NCBI GenBank assembly: GCA_000648925.1
Contig: JFHF01000001.1
Location: 248,001 to 312,000, forward strand
DNA length: 64,000 nt
Direction of reading: 5' to 3'
Source: Caballeronia jiangsuensis
GTDB lineage: Bacteria > Pseudomonadota > Gammaproteobacteria > Burkholderiales > Burkholderiaceae
Shown here: positions 9,931 through 19,351 of the stretch, piece by piece
Layout of the letters: each line of letters opens with the position of its first letter
Position numbering within the stretch: the stretch's first letter is position 1
The notes under the pieces: generated by a model
Told to the model about the DNA's origin: nothing
Seen by the model: the letters and a program-made list of their open reading frames with translations, nothing else
Databases searched by the model: none
Position numbers and translations under genes: made by a program

Positions 9931-11814
9931 ATGCGCCGCTATTCCAGCAGCGAGCCCGGCCCGATGGCCCAGGGTCCGCGCAACGACTGGCAGACGATTC
10001 GCTCGTTGCTGCCCTATCTCACCACGTACAAATGGCGGGTCGCGTTCGCGCTGACGTGCCTGATCGGCGCGAAGGTCGCGAACCTCGGCGTGCCGATCGT
10101 GATGAAACGCATCGTCGATAGCCTCGCTTCCGTGCAGCATCTCACCGCGCTCGGACGCGCGGACGACGCGCCGGGCATCGTGCTGATCGGCGGGATCGGG
10201 CTGCTGGTGATCGCTTATGCGGGCGCGCGGCTTTCGACCTCGCTCTTCACCGAACTTCGCGAACTGCTTTTTGCAAAGGTCACCGAGAGCGCCGTGCGGC
10301 AACTCGCGCTGCAAGTGTTCCGGCATCTGCATTCGCTCTCGTTGCGTTTTCATCTGGAGCGGCAGACGGGCGGCATGTCGCGCGATATCGAACGCGGCAC
10401 GCGCGGCATCCAGCAACTCGTTTCGTATTCGCTCTACAGCATCCTGCCGACGCTCGTCGAAGTCGGTCTCGTGCTCGCGTTCTTCGTGACGAAGTACGAG
10501 GCGTATTACGCGATCGTCACGCTTGTCGCGCTTGCCACGTATATCGTGTTCACGGTGAAGGTCACCGAGTGGCGCACGCATTTTCGCCGCACGATGAACG
10601 ATCTCGATTCGAAGGCGAACTCGCGCGCGATCGATTCGCTGCTCAACTACGAAACCGTGAAGTACTTCGGCAACGAAGAGTGGGAAACGCGTCGCTACGA
10701 TGAGAATTTGCAGCGCTATCGCGCGGCCGCGATCAAGTCGCAGCGCTCGCTGTCGATGCTCAACTTCGGGCAGCAGATGATCATCGGCATCGGGCTCGTT
10801 TTCATTCTGTGGCGCGCGACGCAGGGCGTGATGGCGGGGCGGCTCACGCTCGGCGACCTCGTGCTCATCAACACGTTCATGTTGCAGCTTTATATCCCGC
10901 TGAATTTTCTCGGCGTCGTGTATCGCGAGCTGAAGCAGGCGCTGACCGATATGGACCGCATGTTCACGCTGCTCGGCGCGGGCCGCGAAGTCCCCGATGC
11001 GCCGAACGCGCAGCCGCTCGCCGTGCGCGGCGGCGAAGTGCATTTCGAGAACGTCAGCTTCGCATACGAGAAGGCGCGGCCGATTCTGCATGACGTCGAT
11101 TTCACGATTCCGGCAGGCACGACGACGGCCGTGGTCGGACACAGCGGATCGGGCAAGTCGACGCTCGGGCGGCTGCTGTTCCGCTTCTACGATCTCGATC
11201 GCGCGCAGGGCGGCGGCATCAGGATCGACGGACAGGACATACGCGACGTGACGCAGGATTCATTGCGCGCGGCGATCGGCATCGTGCCGCAGGACACCGT
11301 GCTCTTCAACGATTCGATCTACTACAACATCGCGTATGGGCGTCCTTCCGCGAGCCGCGACGAAGTGATCGCGGCGGCGCGCGCGGCGCATATCCACGAG
11401 TTCATCGAAACGTTGCCGGCGGGTTATGACACGCCTGTCGGCGAGCGGGGGCTCAAGCTTTCGGGCGGCGAGAAGCAGCGCGTTGCGATCGCGCGCACGC
11501 TTTTGAAGGACCCGCCGATCTTGATTTTCGACGAAGCGACGTCGGCGCTCGATTCGAAGTCCGAACGCGCGATTCAGCGCGAACTCGATTCGATCGCGCG
11601 CGAGCGGACGACGCTCATCATCGCGCATCGGCTATCGACGGTCGTGCATGCGCAGCAGATCATCGTGATGGATCACGGGCGTATCGTGGAGCGGGGGACG
11701 CATGCCGAGTTGCTGCGTGCGGGCGGGCTGTTTGCGCAGATGTGGGCGCTTCAACAACAACGCGCCGCCGCGCCCGGCGAGGGCGAAGCGGCGCTGGCGG
11801 CACTGGGGGAGTGA
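9931..11814 (+). CDS. Atm1-type ABC exporter (transmembrane plus ATPase half-transporter)
   Basis: This 627-residue half-transporter has six expected membrane helices in the first roughly 340 residues, followed by an ATP-binding domain. Walker A, GHSGSGKST, is near 403-411. The signature LSGGEKQRVAIART and Walker B ILIFDEATSALDS follow, with the switch histidine in IIAHRLSTV. The NSRAIDSLLNYETVKYFGNE segment is characteristic of the Atm1/HMT1 branch, whose members export glutathione-linked metal or iron-sulfur-related compounds. ATG 9931 is the first start; an internal ATG at 9964 (MAQGPRNDW) is a fair alternative. It is divergent from the thioesterase gene across 234 bases and ends 10 bases from the convergent nitrate transporter. 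The family is clear; the substrate is inferred. Confidence 0.92.
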   Translation: MRRYSSSEPGPMAQGPRNDWQTIRSLLPYLTTYKWRVAFALTCLIGAKVANLGVPIVMKRIVDSLASVQHLTALGRADDAPGIVLIGGIGLLVIAYAGARLSTSLFTELRELLFAKVTESAVRQLALQVFRHLHSLSLRFHLERQTGGMSRDIERGTRGIQQLVSYSLYSILPTLVEVGLVLAFFVTKYEAYYAIVTLVALATYIVFTVKVTEWRTHFRRTMNDLDSKANSRAIDSLLNYETVKYFGNEEWETRRYDENLQRYRAAAIKSQRSLSMLNFGQQMIIGIGLVFILWRATQGVMAGRLTLGDLVLINTFMLQLYIPLNFLGVVYRELKQALTDMDRMFTLLGAGREVPDAPNAQPLAVRGGEVHFENVSFAYEKARPILHDVDFTIPAGTTTAVVGHSGSGKSTLGRLLFRFYDLDRAQGGGIRIDGQDIRDVTQDSLRAAIGIVPQDTVLFNDSIYYNIAYGRPSASRDEVIAAARAAHIHEFIETLPAGYDTPVGERGLKLSGGEKQRVAIARTLLKDPPILIFDEATSALDSKSERAIQRELDSIARERTTLIIAHRLSTVVHAQQIIVMDHGRIVERGTHAELLRAGGLFAQMWALQQQRAAAPGEGEAALAALGE

Positions 11815-11824
11815 CGCGCTGCCG

Positions 11825-13213
11825 TCACTCCATCGCGTGAGCGCCACCGATCGCGATGCCATCATGCGTCTGCGATGCGGTGGACGACCACCGCAGCCAC
11901 TGCCCCCGCAGCAGGAACAACGCGCCGAACGCGCAGGTCGCGAGCACGCCGAAGGTCGCGAAGCCCATTTGATAGCTGCCCGTGCTTTCCTTCGCGATGC
12001 CCATGATCACCGGCAGATAAAACCCGCCGATGCCGCCCGCCGCGCCGACGATCCCCGACAGCAGTCCCGTCTTGCCCTTCCACCGATGCGGCACGAGCTG
12101 GAACGTCGAGCCGTTGCCGAGACCGAACGCGACGTACAGGCAGATCAGAATCGCGAGACCGCCGGCCACCGGCGGCATCCAGATCGCGAACGCGAAGTCG
12201 CCGATCGCGATGGCCGCGAGCAGCACGAGCAGCGCGCGCACGCCGGTCACGCGATCCGCGACATAGCCGCCGAACGGCCGCACGATCGCGCCGAGAAACG
12301 CGAGCAGCGACATGAAAAGCCCCGCTTCGAGCTTGGGCATCTGATAAAGCGACGTGAGCAGCAGCGTCACATACGACGACATGCCGACGAAGCCACCGAA
12401 CGTGATGCTGTAGATCAGCATGATGACCCACGTGTCGCGCTCGCCGAGCACCGACCGATAGTGTCGCGGCAGCACCGCGATCGCGATCAGCGCGCCGATC
12501 ACCGGCAATAGCAGCACGCCGGTCCTGCCGCCGCCGAACACGCCGCCGTTCACCGCGAGCACGAGCACGATCAGGCTGACGAGCGTCACCACGAAACTCC
12601 CCAGCGCGCGCATCGTGCTGCCGGCTTTCTGACCCGCATCGGAGGCCCATGCGAACAGTGCGACCGCCGTGATCGCGAGCAGCGGCAGCGCGGCGGCGGT
12701 CGACATCTGCCAGCCGAAGGCATCGGCGAGATGCGGGAACAGGAAGCCGTCGAGCACCGCGCCGATATTGCCCGCGGCGGCGAGACCCAGCACGAGCCCT
12801 TGCACCTTCGGCGGATAGTTGCTGCCGGCCATCGGCAACGCGACCGCGAAGCTCGCGCCGCCCATGCCGAGGAACACGCCGAGCACGAGCAGCAGCGCAT
12901 ACGACGGCACGCCGGGCATAAGCGGCAGCACGATCGACGGAATCGACGAGAGCACGACGCCCATCAGCGCGACGCGTCTTCCATCGGTCGACTGATAGAG
13001 ATTGCCGAGCGTCACGCGCAGGATCGCCGCGGCCAGCACCGGCACCGCGACGAGAAAGCCTTGTTGCGCGGCGGACATCGTCACGTCGCGGCCGATGAAC
13101 GGCGCGAGCGGTCCGTACAGCACCCAGACGGTGAAACCCGTATCGAAATAAAGGAAGCAGGCGAGCAGCGAGCGCCAGTTGCCGCTCCGGAGCGACGCGA
13201 TCAGATTGGACAT
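11825..13213 (-). CDS. NarK-type nitrate/nitrite transporter (major facilitator superfamily)
   Basis: This 462-residue protein has about twelve hydrophobic segments. Sequence blocks such as FDTGFTVWVLYGPLAPFI in helix 1 and GNGSTFQLVPHRW followed by SGIVGAAGGIGGFYLPVI in the C-terminal half match the nitrate signature of the nitrate/nitrite porter branch. It should move nitrate, or exchange nitrate and nitrite, across the inner membrane. Met 13213 was preferred over 13273 because MSNLIASLRSGNWRSLL is the usual start and the upstream stretch is divergent promoter DNA. It is divergent from a LysR regulator that probably controls it. No nitrate reductase genes are nearby, so whether it feeds assimilation or respiration cannot be told. 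Confidence 0.88.
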   Translation of the reverse strand: MSNLIASLRSGNWRSLLACFLYFDTGFTVWVLYGPLAPFIGRDVTMSAAQQGFLVAVPVLAAAILRVTLGNLYQSTDGRRVALMGVVLSSIPSIVLPLMPGVPSYALLLVLGVFLGMGGASFAVALPMAGSNYPPKVQGLVLGLAAAGNIGAVLDGFLFPHLADAFGWQMSTAAALPLLAITAVALFAWASDAGQKAGSTMRALGSFVVTLVSLIVLVLAVNGGVFGGGRTGVLLLPVIGALIAIAVLPRHYRSVLGERDTWVIMLIYSITFGGFVGMSSYVTLLLTSLYQMPKLEAGLFMSLLAFLGAIVRPFGGYVADRVTGVRALLVLLAAIAIGDFAFAIWMPPVAGGLAILICLYVAFGLGNGSTFQLVPHRWKGKTGLLSGIVGAAGGIGGFYLPVIMGIAKESTGSYQMGFATFGVLATCAFGALFLLRGQWLRWSSTASQTHDGIAIGGAHAME

Positions 13214-13496
13214 TGCGGGTTCCGTGTACGCGCGTGCTGTCGGATGAGCACGCGACGGCCCCGGAAATTGCAAGCATCATGCCAATGGCGTGCATGTTTA
13301 ATCGATGCGTCGCGCAGAGCGATTGCCCACGCGGGATTCGGGCGCGCACAGGAACGTCGGCGCAATCCGGCACGCAAGCCGGCGGCACCGCGTCCGTGCG
13401 CGACCGCATGCGAATGGTGCGCTGCGCCTTCGCGCGGTTCATGCGCCCGCTAGAATGCGTTCTTCGCCGAACACGCGCCTCGCGCCCGAAATCAGA

Positions 13497-14468
13497 ATGG
13501 AACTGAAATGGCTGGAAGACTTCGTTTCGCTAGCGGAGACGCGCAGCTTTAGCCGCTCGGCCGAGCTTCGGCACATCACGCAGCCCGCTTTCTCGCGGCG
13601 CATCCAGGCGCTGGAGGCGTGGCTCGGCACGGAGCTCATCGACCGGTCCGTGTATCCGACGCGGCTCACGCAAGCGGGCAACGTGTTCTACGAGCAGGCG
13701 CTCGCGATGCTCTCGCAGTTCCACGAAGCGCGCACGCTGCTGCGCGGACAGGGCGGCGTGCCCTCGGCGACCATCGAGTTCGCCGTGCCGCACACGCTTT
13801 CGCTCACCTACTTTCCGCGCTGGCTCGAGCATATCGAGGCGCGGCTCGGGCGCATCCGCACGCGACTGCGCGCGCTCAATGTTCACGATGCGGTGCTCTC
13901 GCTCGTCGAAGGCGGCTGCGATCTCGTGATGGGCTATCACCATCCGAGCCATCCGGTCGCGCTCGATCCCGCGCGCTACGACATGCTCACGCTCGGCGCC
14001 GAACCGATCAGTCCGTTCTCCGCGGTCACCAAGGGCGGACGCGCGCGCTTCACGCTGCCCGCGACCGCCGAATCGCCGGTTCCTTATCTGTCGTACACGC
14101 CTAATGCGTATCTCGGACGCATGACCGAAGTCATCATCGCGACCGCGCCGACGCGGCTCTATCTCGACAAGGTCTATGAAACCGACATGGCCGAAGGGCT
14201 CAAGGCGATGGCGCTGGCCGGGCACGGCGTCGCGTTCCTGCCGCACAGCGCCGTGGAAGACGCGGTGGAGGAAGGGCGGCTCATCCGCCTCGATCGCGGC
14301 ACGCGCGGCACACCCGCCGGCCAGTTCACACTGACGATGGAAATCCGCCTCTATCGCGACAAGCTCGCAGCCCAGGGCGAGGAACCGCGCCAGGCGCTGA
14401 TGCGCGCGCTATGGGACGCGGTCGGTGAAGAACTGTTGAAGGCATCGCCCGGGAAGCCCGTGGCGTAA
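13497..14468 (+). CDS. LysR family transcriptional regulator
   Basis: This is a 323-residue LysR-type regulator. The winged helix-turn-helix occupies residues 1-60 (MELKWLEDFVSLAETRSFSRSA, then HITQPAFSRRIQALEAWLG). A two-lobed effector domain runs from about 90 to 300. The start at 13497 gives the canonical LysR N-terminus; the frame is open further upstream but that sequence is low-complexity arginine-rich. It is divergent from the nitrate transporter across 283 bases and upstream of gdhA, 108 bases away. A T-N11-A inverted repeat lies between it and gdhA. It could therefore control the transporter, gdhA or both. The effector is unknown, but the neighbours suggest nitrogen status. Confidence 0.9.
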   Translation: MELKWLEDFVSLAETRSFSRSAELRHITQPAFSRRIQALEAWLGTELIDRSVYPTRLTQAGNVFYEQALAMLSQFHEARTLLRGQGGVPSATIEFAVPHTLSLTYFPRWLEHIEARLGRIRTRLRALNVHDAVLSLVEGGCDLVMGYHHPSHPVALDPARYDMLTLGAEPISPFSAVTKGGRARFTLPATAESPVPYLSYTPNAYLGRMTEVIIATAPTRLYLDKVYETDMAEGLKAMALAGHGVAFLPHSAVEDAVEEGRLIRLDRGTRGTPAGQFTLTMEIRLYRDKLAAQGEEPRQALMRALWDAVGEELLKASPGKPVA

Positions 14469-14482
14469 GGCTCGGCGACGTT

Positions 14483-14497
14483 ATGCAGAAATTGCAT
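14483..14497. promoter_or_regulatory. LysR-type box upstream of gdhA
   Basis: ATGCA at 14483-14487 and TGCAT at 14493-14497 form a perfect inverted repeat with a five-base AT-rich centre. It contains the T-N11-A arrangement typical of LysR-family sites. It sits 80-95 bases ahead of the gdhA start and directly downstream of a LysR gene. Confidence 0.45.
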
Positions 14498-14576
14498 GAT
14501 GGGATAAGGAAACGGCATTGGATTTGGAAACGGCGTTTTTCGACAATGTGCCCATCCCTTCACCGCTGGAGCATCA

Positions 14577-15890
14577 ATGTCTGCCTCGAAGCAACCTGTG
14601 CAAGCGCCGGACGCAAAACACGCCATCCCGTCGTATCTCCATGCCGATGATCTCGGTCCCTGGGGAAACTATCTTCGCCAGGTCGATCGCGTCGCCCCGT
14701 ATCTCGGTTCTCTCTCCCGCTGGCTCGAAACCCTCAAGCGCCCGAAGCGCATTCTCATCGTCGATTGCCCGATCGAACTCGATAACGGCACCGTCGCGCA
14801 CTTCGAAGGCTATCGCGTGCAGCACAACACGTCGCGCGGCCCGGGCAAGGGCGGCGTGCGTTATCACCAGGACGTGACGCTCTCCGAAGTGATGGCGCTG
14901 TCCGCGTGGATGTCGGTGAAGAACGCGGCCGTGAACGTGCCGTACGGCGGCGCGAAGGGCGGTATCCGCGTCGATCCGCGCACGCTGTCGCGCGGCGAAC
15001 TCGAGCGCGTGACGCGCCGGTACACCAGCGAGATCGGCATCATCATCGGGCCGAACACGGACATTCCCGCGCCGGACGTGAACACGAACGAGCAGATCAT
15101 GGCGTGGATGATGGACACGTACTCCATGAACCAGGGCCAGACGGCAACAGGCGTCGTGACCGGCAAGCCGATCTCGCTCGGCGGCTCGCTCGGCCGCAAG
15201 GAAGCGACGGGCCGCGGCGTGTTCGTCGTCGGCACGGAGGCGGCGCGGCGTATCGGCATGGATATCGAAGGCGCGCGCATCGCGGTGCAGGGCTTCGGCA
15301 ACGTGGGCGGCATCGCGGCCAAGCTGTTCCAGGAAGCGGGCGCGCGCGTGATCGCCGTGCAGGATCACACGGGCACGATTCACAACTCGAAGGGCATCGA
15401 TGCGGTCGCGCTGCTCGATCACGTCGCGAAGAACGGCGGCGTCGGCGGCTTCGCGGGCGCGGATCCCGTGCAGGCCGAAGAGTTCTGGATGATCGAAAGC
15501 GACATCCTGATTCCGGCCGCGCTGGAAAACCAGATCACCGAGAAGAACGCATCGAAGATTCGCACGAAGATCGTCGTCGAAGGCGCGAACGGCCCGACCA
15601 CGACCGCGGCCGATGACATCCTGACCGACAAGGGCGTGCTCGTGATTCCGGACGTCATCGCGAACGCGGGCGGCGTGACGGTTTCGTACTTCGAGTGGGT
15701 GCAGGACTTCTCGAGCTTCTTCTGGACCGAGGACGAGATCAATCAGCGTCTCGAACGCGTGATGCGCGAAGCGTTCGCCGGCGTGTGGCAGGTCGCAAGC
15801 GAGCACAAGGTGTCGGTGCGCACGGCGGCGTTCATCGTCGCGTGTACGCGGATTCTGCAGGCGCGCGAGATGCGCGGTCTCTATCCCTGA
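14577..15890 (+). CDS. gdhA: glutamate dehydrogenase
   Basis: This 437-residue hexameric-type glutamate dehydrogenase interconverts glutamate with 2-oxoglutarate and ammonium using NAD(P). The substrate domain has [16 protein letters not shown] near 86-101 and the catalytic lysine motif [14 protein letters not shown], with Lys127. The coenzyme domain has GFGNVG near 240-246. Length and sequence fit the Glu/Leu/Phe/Val dehydrogenase family. A glutamate/aspartate importer follows 309 bases later, so the two may supply and consume the same pool. A long hairpin after the stop probably ends its transcript. Coenzyme preference cannot be read reliably from the sequence. The LysR-type box upstream suggests regulated expression. 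Confidence 0.95.
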   Translation: MSASKQPVQAPDAKHAIPSYLHADDLGPWGNYLRQVDRVAPYLGSLSRWLETLKRPKRILIVDCPIELDNGTVAHFEGYRVQHNTSRGPGKGGVRYHQDVTLSEVMALSAWMSVKNAAVNVPYGGAKGGIRVDPRTLSRGELERVTRRYTSEIGIIIGPNTDIPAPDVNTNEQIMAWMMDTYSMNQGQTATGVVTGKPISLGGSLGRKEATGRGVFVVGTEAARRIGMDIEGARIAVQGFGNVGGIAAKLFQEAGARVIAVQDHTGTIHNSKGIDAVALLDHVAKNGGVGGFAGADPVQAEEFWMIESDILIPAALENQITEKNASKIRTKIVVEGANGPTTTAADDILTDKGVLVIPDVIANAGGVTVSYFEWVQDFSSFFWTEDEINQRLERVMREAFAGVWQVASEHKVSVRTAAFIVACTRILQAREMRGLYP

Positions 15891-16199
15891 TCCGATGCGA
15901 CGGCGCGTTCGTCACAACGGTCCGCGAGATGCGGAAAGCGTTCGCGCCCTTTGAACGATGCGGGCGGCGTTTCCTCGGAAATGCCGCCCGCATTTGCATG
16001 AAAGCTACAAGTCGACCGGCTAGTTGTATTCGGTCAAGCATCCGCGCAAAAACGACAGTAATATGCGCGGTCGCAACCAGTTGCAACCCTACTGCAATCG
16101 GGCGTCTCACAAATAAGACGGCTTGGGTTAACAATCATTCTTTCAGAATAATTACCCTGCTAAACTTGCCCCGGTTTTTCGCCACAGGAGATCGAACAC
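15891..16199. other. 309-bp gene-free region between gdhA and gltI
   Basis: The first part holds a long hairpin at 15958-15993. ATGCGGGCGGC with GTTTCC pairs with GGAAAT and GCCGCCCGCAT, with one G-T wobble and a minimal loop; only a weak T-run follows. It is the probable gdhA terminator. The second half is more AT-rich and probably carries the gltI promoter; TTCTTT at 16139 and TAAACT at 16162 are 17 bases apart but are weak matches. Three GCAAYC units occur at 16073, 16083 and 16094. No open frame of note was seen. Confidence 0.5.
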
Positions 16200-17093
16200 A
16201 TGAAGGTTAAAAAGGCTGCGCTGCTCGTCGCCGCGCTCGGGTTTCTCGCAACCGGCGCGTATGCGCAAGACGCCGGCACGCTGAAGAAGATCAAGGACAC
16301 GGGCGTGATCTCGCTGGGGCATCGCGAATCGTCCATTCCCTTTTCCTACTATGACGACAAGCAGAACGTCGTCGGCTACTCGCACGAGTTCGCGCTGAAG
16401 GTCGTCGAGGCCGTCAAGCAGAAGCTGGGCATGCAGGATCTGAAGGTCAAGCTCACGCCGATCACGTCGCAGAACCGCATTCCGCTCGTGCAGAACGGCA
16501 CCGTCGATATCGAGTGCGGCTCGACCACGAACAACGCCGAACGCCAGCAGCAAGTCTCCTTCTCGAACACGATCTTCGTGATCGGCACGCGCCTCATGAC
16601 CAAGAAGGATTCGGGCGTGAAGGACTGGGCCGACCTGAAGGGCAAGACCGTCGTGACCACGGCCGGCACCACGTCCGAGCGCCTGCTTCGCAAGATGAAT
16701 CAGGACAAGAACATGGGCATGAACATCATCAGCGCGAAGGACCACGGCGAGTCGTTCCTGACGCTGTCGACGGGCCGCGCGGTCGCGTTCATGATGGACG
16801 ATGCGCTGCTCGCCGGCGAGCGCGCCAAGTCGAACAACCCGAACGATTTCGTGATCGTCGGCGCGCCGCAATCGCATGAAGCGTACGGCTGCATGATCCG
16901 CAAGAACGATCCGGAGTTCAAGAAGGTCGTCGACGACGCGATCGCCAAGGTCGAAACGTCGGGCGACGCGGACAAGATCTACAAGAAGTGGTTCGAAAGC
17001 CCGATCCCGCCGAAGGGTCTCAACCTCAACTTCCCCGAAAGTGAAGACATGAAGGCTCTCTACAAGAGCCCGAATGACAAGGCAATCGACTAA
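16200..17093 (+). CDS. gltI: glutamate/aspartate ABC transporter, periplasmic binding protein
   Basis: This 297-residue protein begins with a signal peptide, about residues 1-22 (MKVKKAALLVAALGFLATGAYA). It is followed by a family 3 solute-binding fold: SLGHRESSIPFSYYDD near the start, then IECGSTTNNAERQQQVSFS, and TSERLLRKM in the hinge region. It captures glutamate and aspartate in the periplasm and delivers them to the GltJK permease. The ATG follows GGAG at 16187-16190. The next gene is 68 bases away, and the gap contains a terminator-like hairpin, which would give more binding protein than permease. The GltI assignment rests on sequence similarity and on the complete gltJKL set behind it. 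Confidence 0.93.
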   Translation: MKVKKAALLVAALGFLATGAYAQDAGTLKKIKDTGVISLGHRESSIPFSYYDDKQNVVGYSHEFALKVVEAVKQKLGMQDLKVKLTPITSQNRIPLVQNGTVDIECGSTTNNAERQQQVSFSNTIFVIGTRLMTKKDSGVKDWADLKGKTVVTTAGTTSERLLRKMNQDKNMGMNIISAKDHGESFLTLSTGRAVAFMMDDALLAGERAKSNNPNDFVIVGAPQSHEAYGCMIRKNDPEFKKVVDDAIAKVETSGDADKIYKKWFESPIPPKGLNLNFPESEDMKALYKSPNDKAID

Positions 17094-17116
17094 CCGGTTC
17101 GAGTCTCGAACGAACG

Positions 17117-17149
17117 AAACGGAAGGAGCTTGCTTCTTCCGTTTCTTTT
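17117..17149 (+). terminator. partial terminator/attenuator between gltI and gltJ
   Basis: AAACGGAAG at 17117-17125, with a short extension, pairs with CTTCTTCCGTTT ending at 17144, and CTTTTTGG follows. The element lies inside the gltIJKL operon. Intergenic terminators of this kind commonly make binding-protein messages more abundant than the permease messages downstream. Confidence 0.65.
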
Positions 17150-17161
17150 TGGAGTGAGTCC

Positions 17162-17902
17162 ATGTCTTATCACTGGAACTGGGGCGTCCTGCTGAGTCCG
17201 GTTTCGACCGGCGAGCCCACCACCTATCTCGGCTGGCTGATCTCCGGCTTCTGGGTGACGATTACCGTGTCGCTCGCGGCCTGGGTGATCGCGCTCGTGG
17301 TCGGCTCGTTGTTCGGCATCCTGCGCACGGTCCCGAATCGCACGCTGGCGGGCATCGGCACCGTCTACGTCGCGATCTTCCGCAATATTCCGCTGATCGT
17401 GCAATTCTTCGTCTGGTATCTCGTGATACCGGAGTTGCTGCCGCCTTCCATGGGCAACTGGTTCAAGCAACTGCCGCCCAGCGCGCAGTTCTTTTCGTCG
17501 TCGATCATCTGTCTCGGGCTCTTCACCGGCGCGCGCGTATGCGAGCAGGTGCGCTCGGGCATCAACGCGCTGCCGCGCGGACAGCGCAACGCGGGTCTCG
17601 CGATGGGCTTCACGCAATGGCAGACGTATCGTTACGTGCTGATGCCGGTCGCGTACCGCATCATCGTGCCGCCGCTCACGTCGGAATTTCTCAACGTCTT
17701 CAAGAATTCGGCGGTTGCGTCGACCATCGGTCTGCTGGATCTGTCCGCACAGGCGCGCCAGCTCGTCGACTACACGGCGCAGACCTATGAGTCGTTCATC
17801 GCGGTGACGGTCGCCTACATGCTCATCAATCTGGTCGTGATGCAGTTGATGCGCTGGGTCGAAGCGAAGACGCGGCTGCCTGGCTACATCGGAGGCAAGT
17901 AA
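17162..17902 (+). CDS. gltJ: glutamate/aspartate ABC transporter permease GltJ
   Basis: This 246-residue inner-membrane permease is of the His/Glu/Gln/Arg type. About five hydrophobic segments are visible, starting with the one around [20 protein letters not shown]. The cytoplasmic EAA-type loop [26 protein letters not shown] contacts the ATPase. It has the larger GltJ-type N-terminal region containing a periplasmic loop with the [15 protein letters not shown] sequence. The start follows TTTTTGGAGTGAG, giving GGAG at 17151-17154. Its TAA stop shares a base with the ATG of gltK, indicating translational coupling. With GltK it forms the heterodimeric channel. Confidence 0.93.
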   Translation: MSYHWNWGVLLSPVSTGEPTTYLGWLISGFWVTITVSLAAWVIALVVGSLFGILRTVPNRTLAGIGTVYVAIFRNIPLIVQFFVWYLVIPELLPPSMGNWFKQLPPSAQFFSSSIICLGLFTGARVCEQVRSGINALPRGQRNAGLAMGFTQWQTYRYVLMPVAYRIIVPPLTSEFLNVFKNSAVASTIGLLDLSAQARQLVDYTAQTYESFIAVTVAYMLINLVVMQLMRWVEAKTRLPGYIGGK

Positions 17903-18579
17903 TGCATCAGTTCAACTGGAGTGACATTCTTGCGCAGTGGCCCACGCTGATGACGGGCGCCAAGATCACGTTGCAGATCACGGTGCTCGCCATCGTCGTC
18001 GGCATCGTGTGGGGCACCGTGCTCGCGCTGTTCCGTCTCTCGGGCGTGAAGCCGCTGCAATGGTTCGCGAGCGCGTACGTCACGCTGTTCCGCTCGATCC
18101 CGCTCGTGATGGTGCTGCTGTGGTTCTTCCTGATCGTGCCGCAACTGCTGCAGAACGTGCTCGGACTGTCGGCGGACATCGACATTCGCCTCGCTTCGGC
18201 GATGGTCGCGTTCTCGCTGTTCGAGGCCGCGTACTATTCGGAAATCATTCGCGCGGGCATTCAGGCGGTGCCGCGCGGTCAGGTGAACGCGGCCTTCGCG
18301 CTCGGCATGACGTACGGCCAGGCGATGCAGCTCGTCGTGCTGCCGCAGGCGTTCCGTGCGATGGTGCCGCTCCTGCTCACGCAGGCGATCGTGCTGTTTC
18401 AGGATACGTCGCTCGTCTACGTCATCAGTCTCGCGGACTTCTTCCGCACGGCGACGAACATCGGGGATCGCGACGGCACGTCCGTCGAAATGGTCCTGTT
18501 CGCGGGTGCGTGCTATTTCGTGATCTGCGTGGTGGCGTCGGCCCTCGTCAAAAGTCTTCAGAAAAAGGTCGCAAGATGA
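17902..18579 (+). CDS. gltK: glutamate/aspartate ABC transporter permease GltK
   Basis: This 225-residue permease subunit pairs with GltJ. It contains an [20 protein letters not shown] first helix, [14 protein letters not shown], and the EAA loop [22 protein letters not shown]. The gene overlaps gltJ by one base (TAATG) and overlaps gltL by four bases (ATGA). The three inner-membrane and ATPase genes are therefore tightly coupled. Length and helices are usual for the family. Confidence 0.93.
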   Translation: MHQFNWSDILAQWPTLMTGAKITLQITVLAIVVGIVWGTVLALFRLSGVKPLQWFASAYVTLFRSIPLVMVLLWFFLIVPQLLQNVLGLSADIDIRLASAMVAFSLFEAAYYSEIIRAGIQAVPRGQVNAAFALGMTYGQAMQLVVLPQAFRAMVPLLLTQAIVLFQDTSLVYVISLADFFRTATNIGDRDGTSVEMVLFAGACYFVICVVASALVKSLQKKVAR

Positions 18580-19301
18580 TCTCTATCAAGAATGTTTCCA
18601 AGTGGTACGGGCAGTTCCAGGTGTTGACGGACTGCACGACCGAAGTGAAGAAGGGCGAGGTCGTCGTGGTGTGCGGCCCGTCGGGTTCGGGCAAGTCGAC
18701 GCTCATCAAGACCGTGAACGGCCTCGAACCGTTCCAGAAGGGCGAGATCACGATCAACGGGCAATCGCTCACGGACAAGAAGACCAACTTGTCGAAGCTG
18801 CGCTCGAAGGTCGGCATGGTGTTCCAGCACTTCGAGCTGTTCCCGCATCTGACGATCACGCAGAATCTGACGCTCGCACAGATCAAGGTGCTCGGCCGCT
18901 CGAACGACGAAGCGATGCAGAAGGGTTTGAAGCTGCTGGATCGCGTGGGCCTGCGTGCGCACGCCGACAAGTTTCCGGGTCAGCTTTCCGGCGGTCAGCA
19001 GCAGCGCGTGGCGATTGCGCGGGCGTTGTCGATGGACCCGATCGCGATGCTCTTCGACGAGCCGACGTCCGCGCTCGATCCGGAGATGATCAACGAAGTG
19101 CTCGACGTGATGGTCGAACTCGCGCAGGAAGGCATGACCATGATGTGCGTGACGCACGAAATGGGCTTCGCGAAGAAGGTGGCGAACCGCGTGATTTTCA
19201 TGGACAAGGGATTGATCGTCGAGGACGATCAGAAGGAAGCGTTCTTCGCGAATCCGCGCTCGGATCGTGCGAAGGACTTCCTGGCGAAGATCCTGCACTG
19301 A
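18576..19301 (+). CDS. gltL: glutamate/aspartate ABC transporter ATP-binding protein
   Basis: This 241-residue ATPase powers the GltJK channel. Walker A is GPSGSGKS at residues 34-41, the Q-loop is in [13 protein letters not shown], the signature is [15 protein letters not shown], Walker B is [13 protein letters not shown], and the switch histidine is in CVTHEMGFA. The start is the ATG at 18576, overlapping the gltK stop; an open frame continues upstream but is the antiphase of gltK. This is the last gene of the operon and is followed by a strong terminator. Confidence 0.95.
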   Translation: MISIKNVSKWYGQFQVLTDCTTEVKKGEVVVVCGPSGSGKSTLIKTVNGLEPFQKGEITINGQSLTDKKTNLSKLRSKVGMVFQHFELFPHLTITQNLTLAQIKVLGRSNDEAMQKGLKLLDRVGLRAHADKFPGQLSGGQQQRVAIARALSMDPIAMLFDEPTSALDPEMINEVLDVMVELAQEGMTMMCVTHEMGFAKKVANRVIFMDKGLIVEDDQKEAFFANPRSDRAKDFLAKILH

Positions 19302-19320
19302 CCCTGTCGTGAAAGAAAAA

Positions 19321-19351
19321 CGGCGCTTCCGAAAAGAAGCGCCGTTTTTTT
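19321..19351. terminator. bidirectional terminator after gltL
   Basis: CGGCGCTTC at 19321-19329 pairs with GAAGCGCCG at 19336-19344, with a T-run (seven bases) on the plus strand and an A-run (five bases) before the stem for the minus strand. It ends both the glt operon and the convergent amidotransferase gene, whose last codons it nearly touches. Confidence 0.85.

Noticed and set aside
17095-17112. tRNA T-loop-like sequence after gltI
   Set aside because: GGTTCGAGTC resembles a T-loop, but no acceptor, D or anticodon stems can be built around it. It is simply the 3' untranslated part of gltI.
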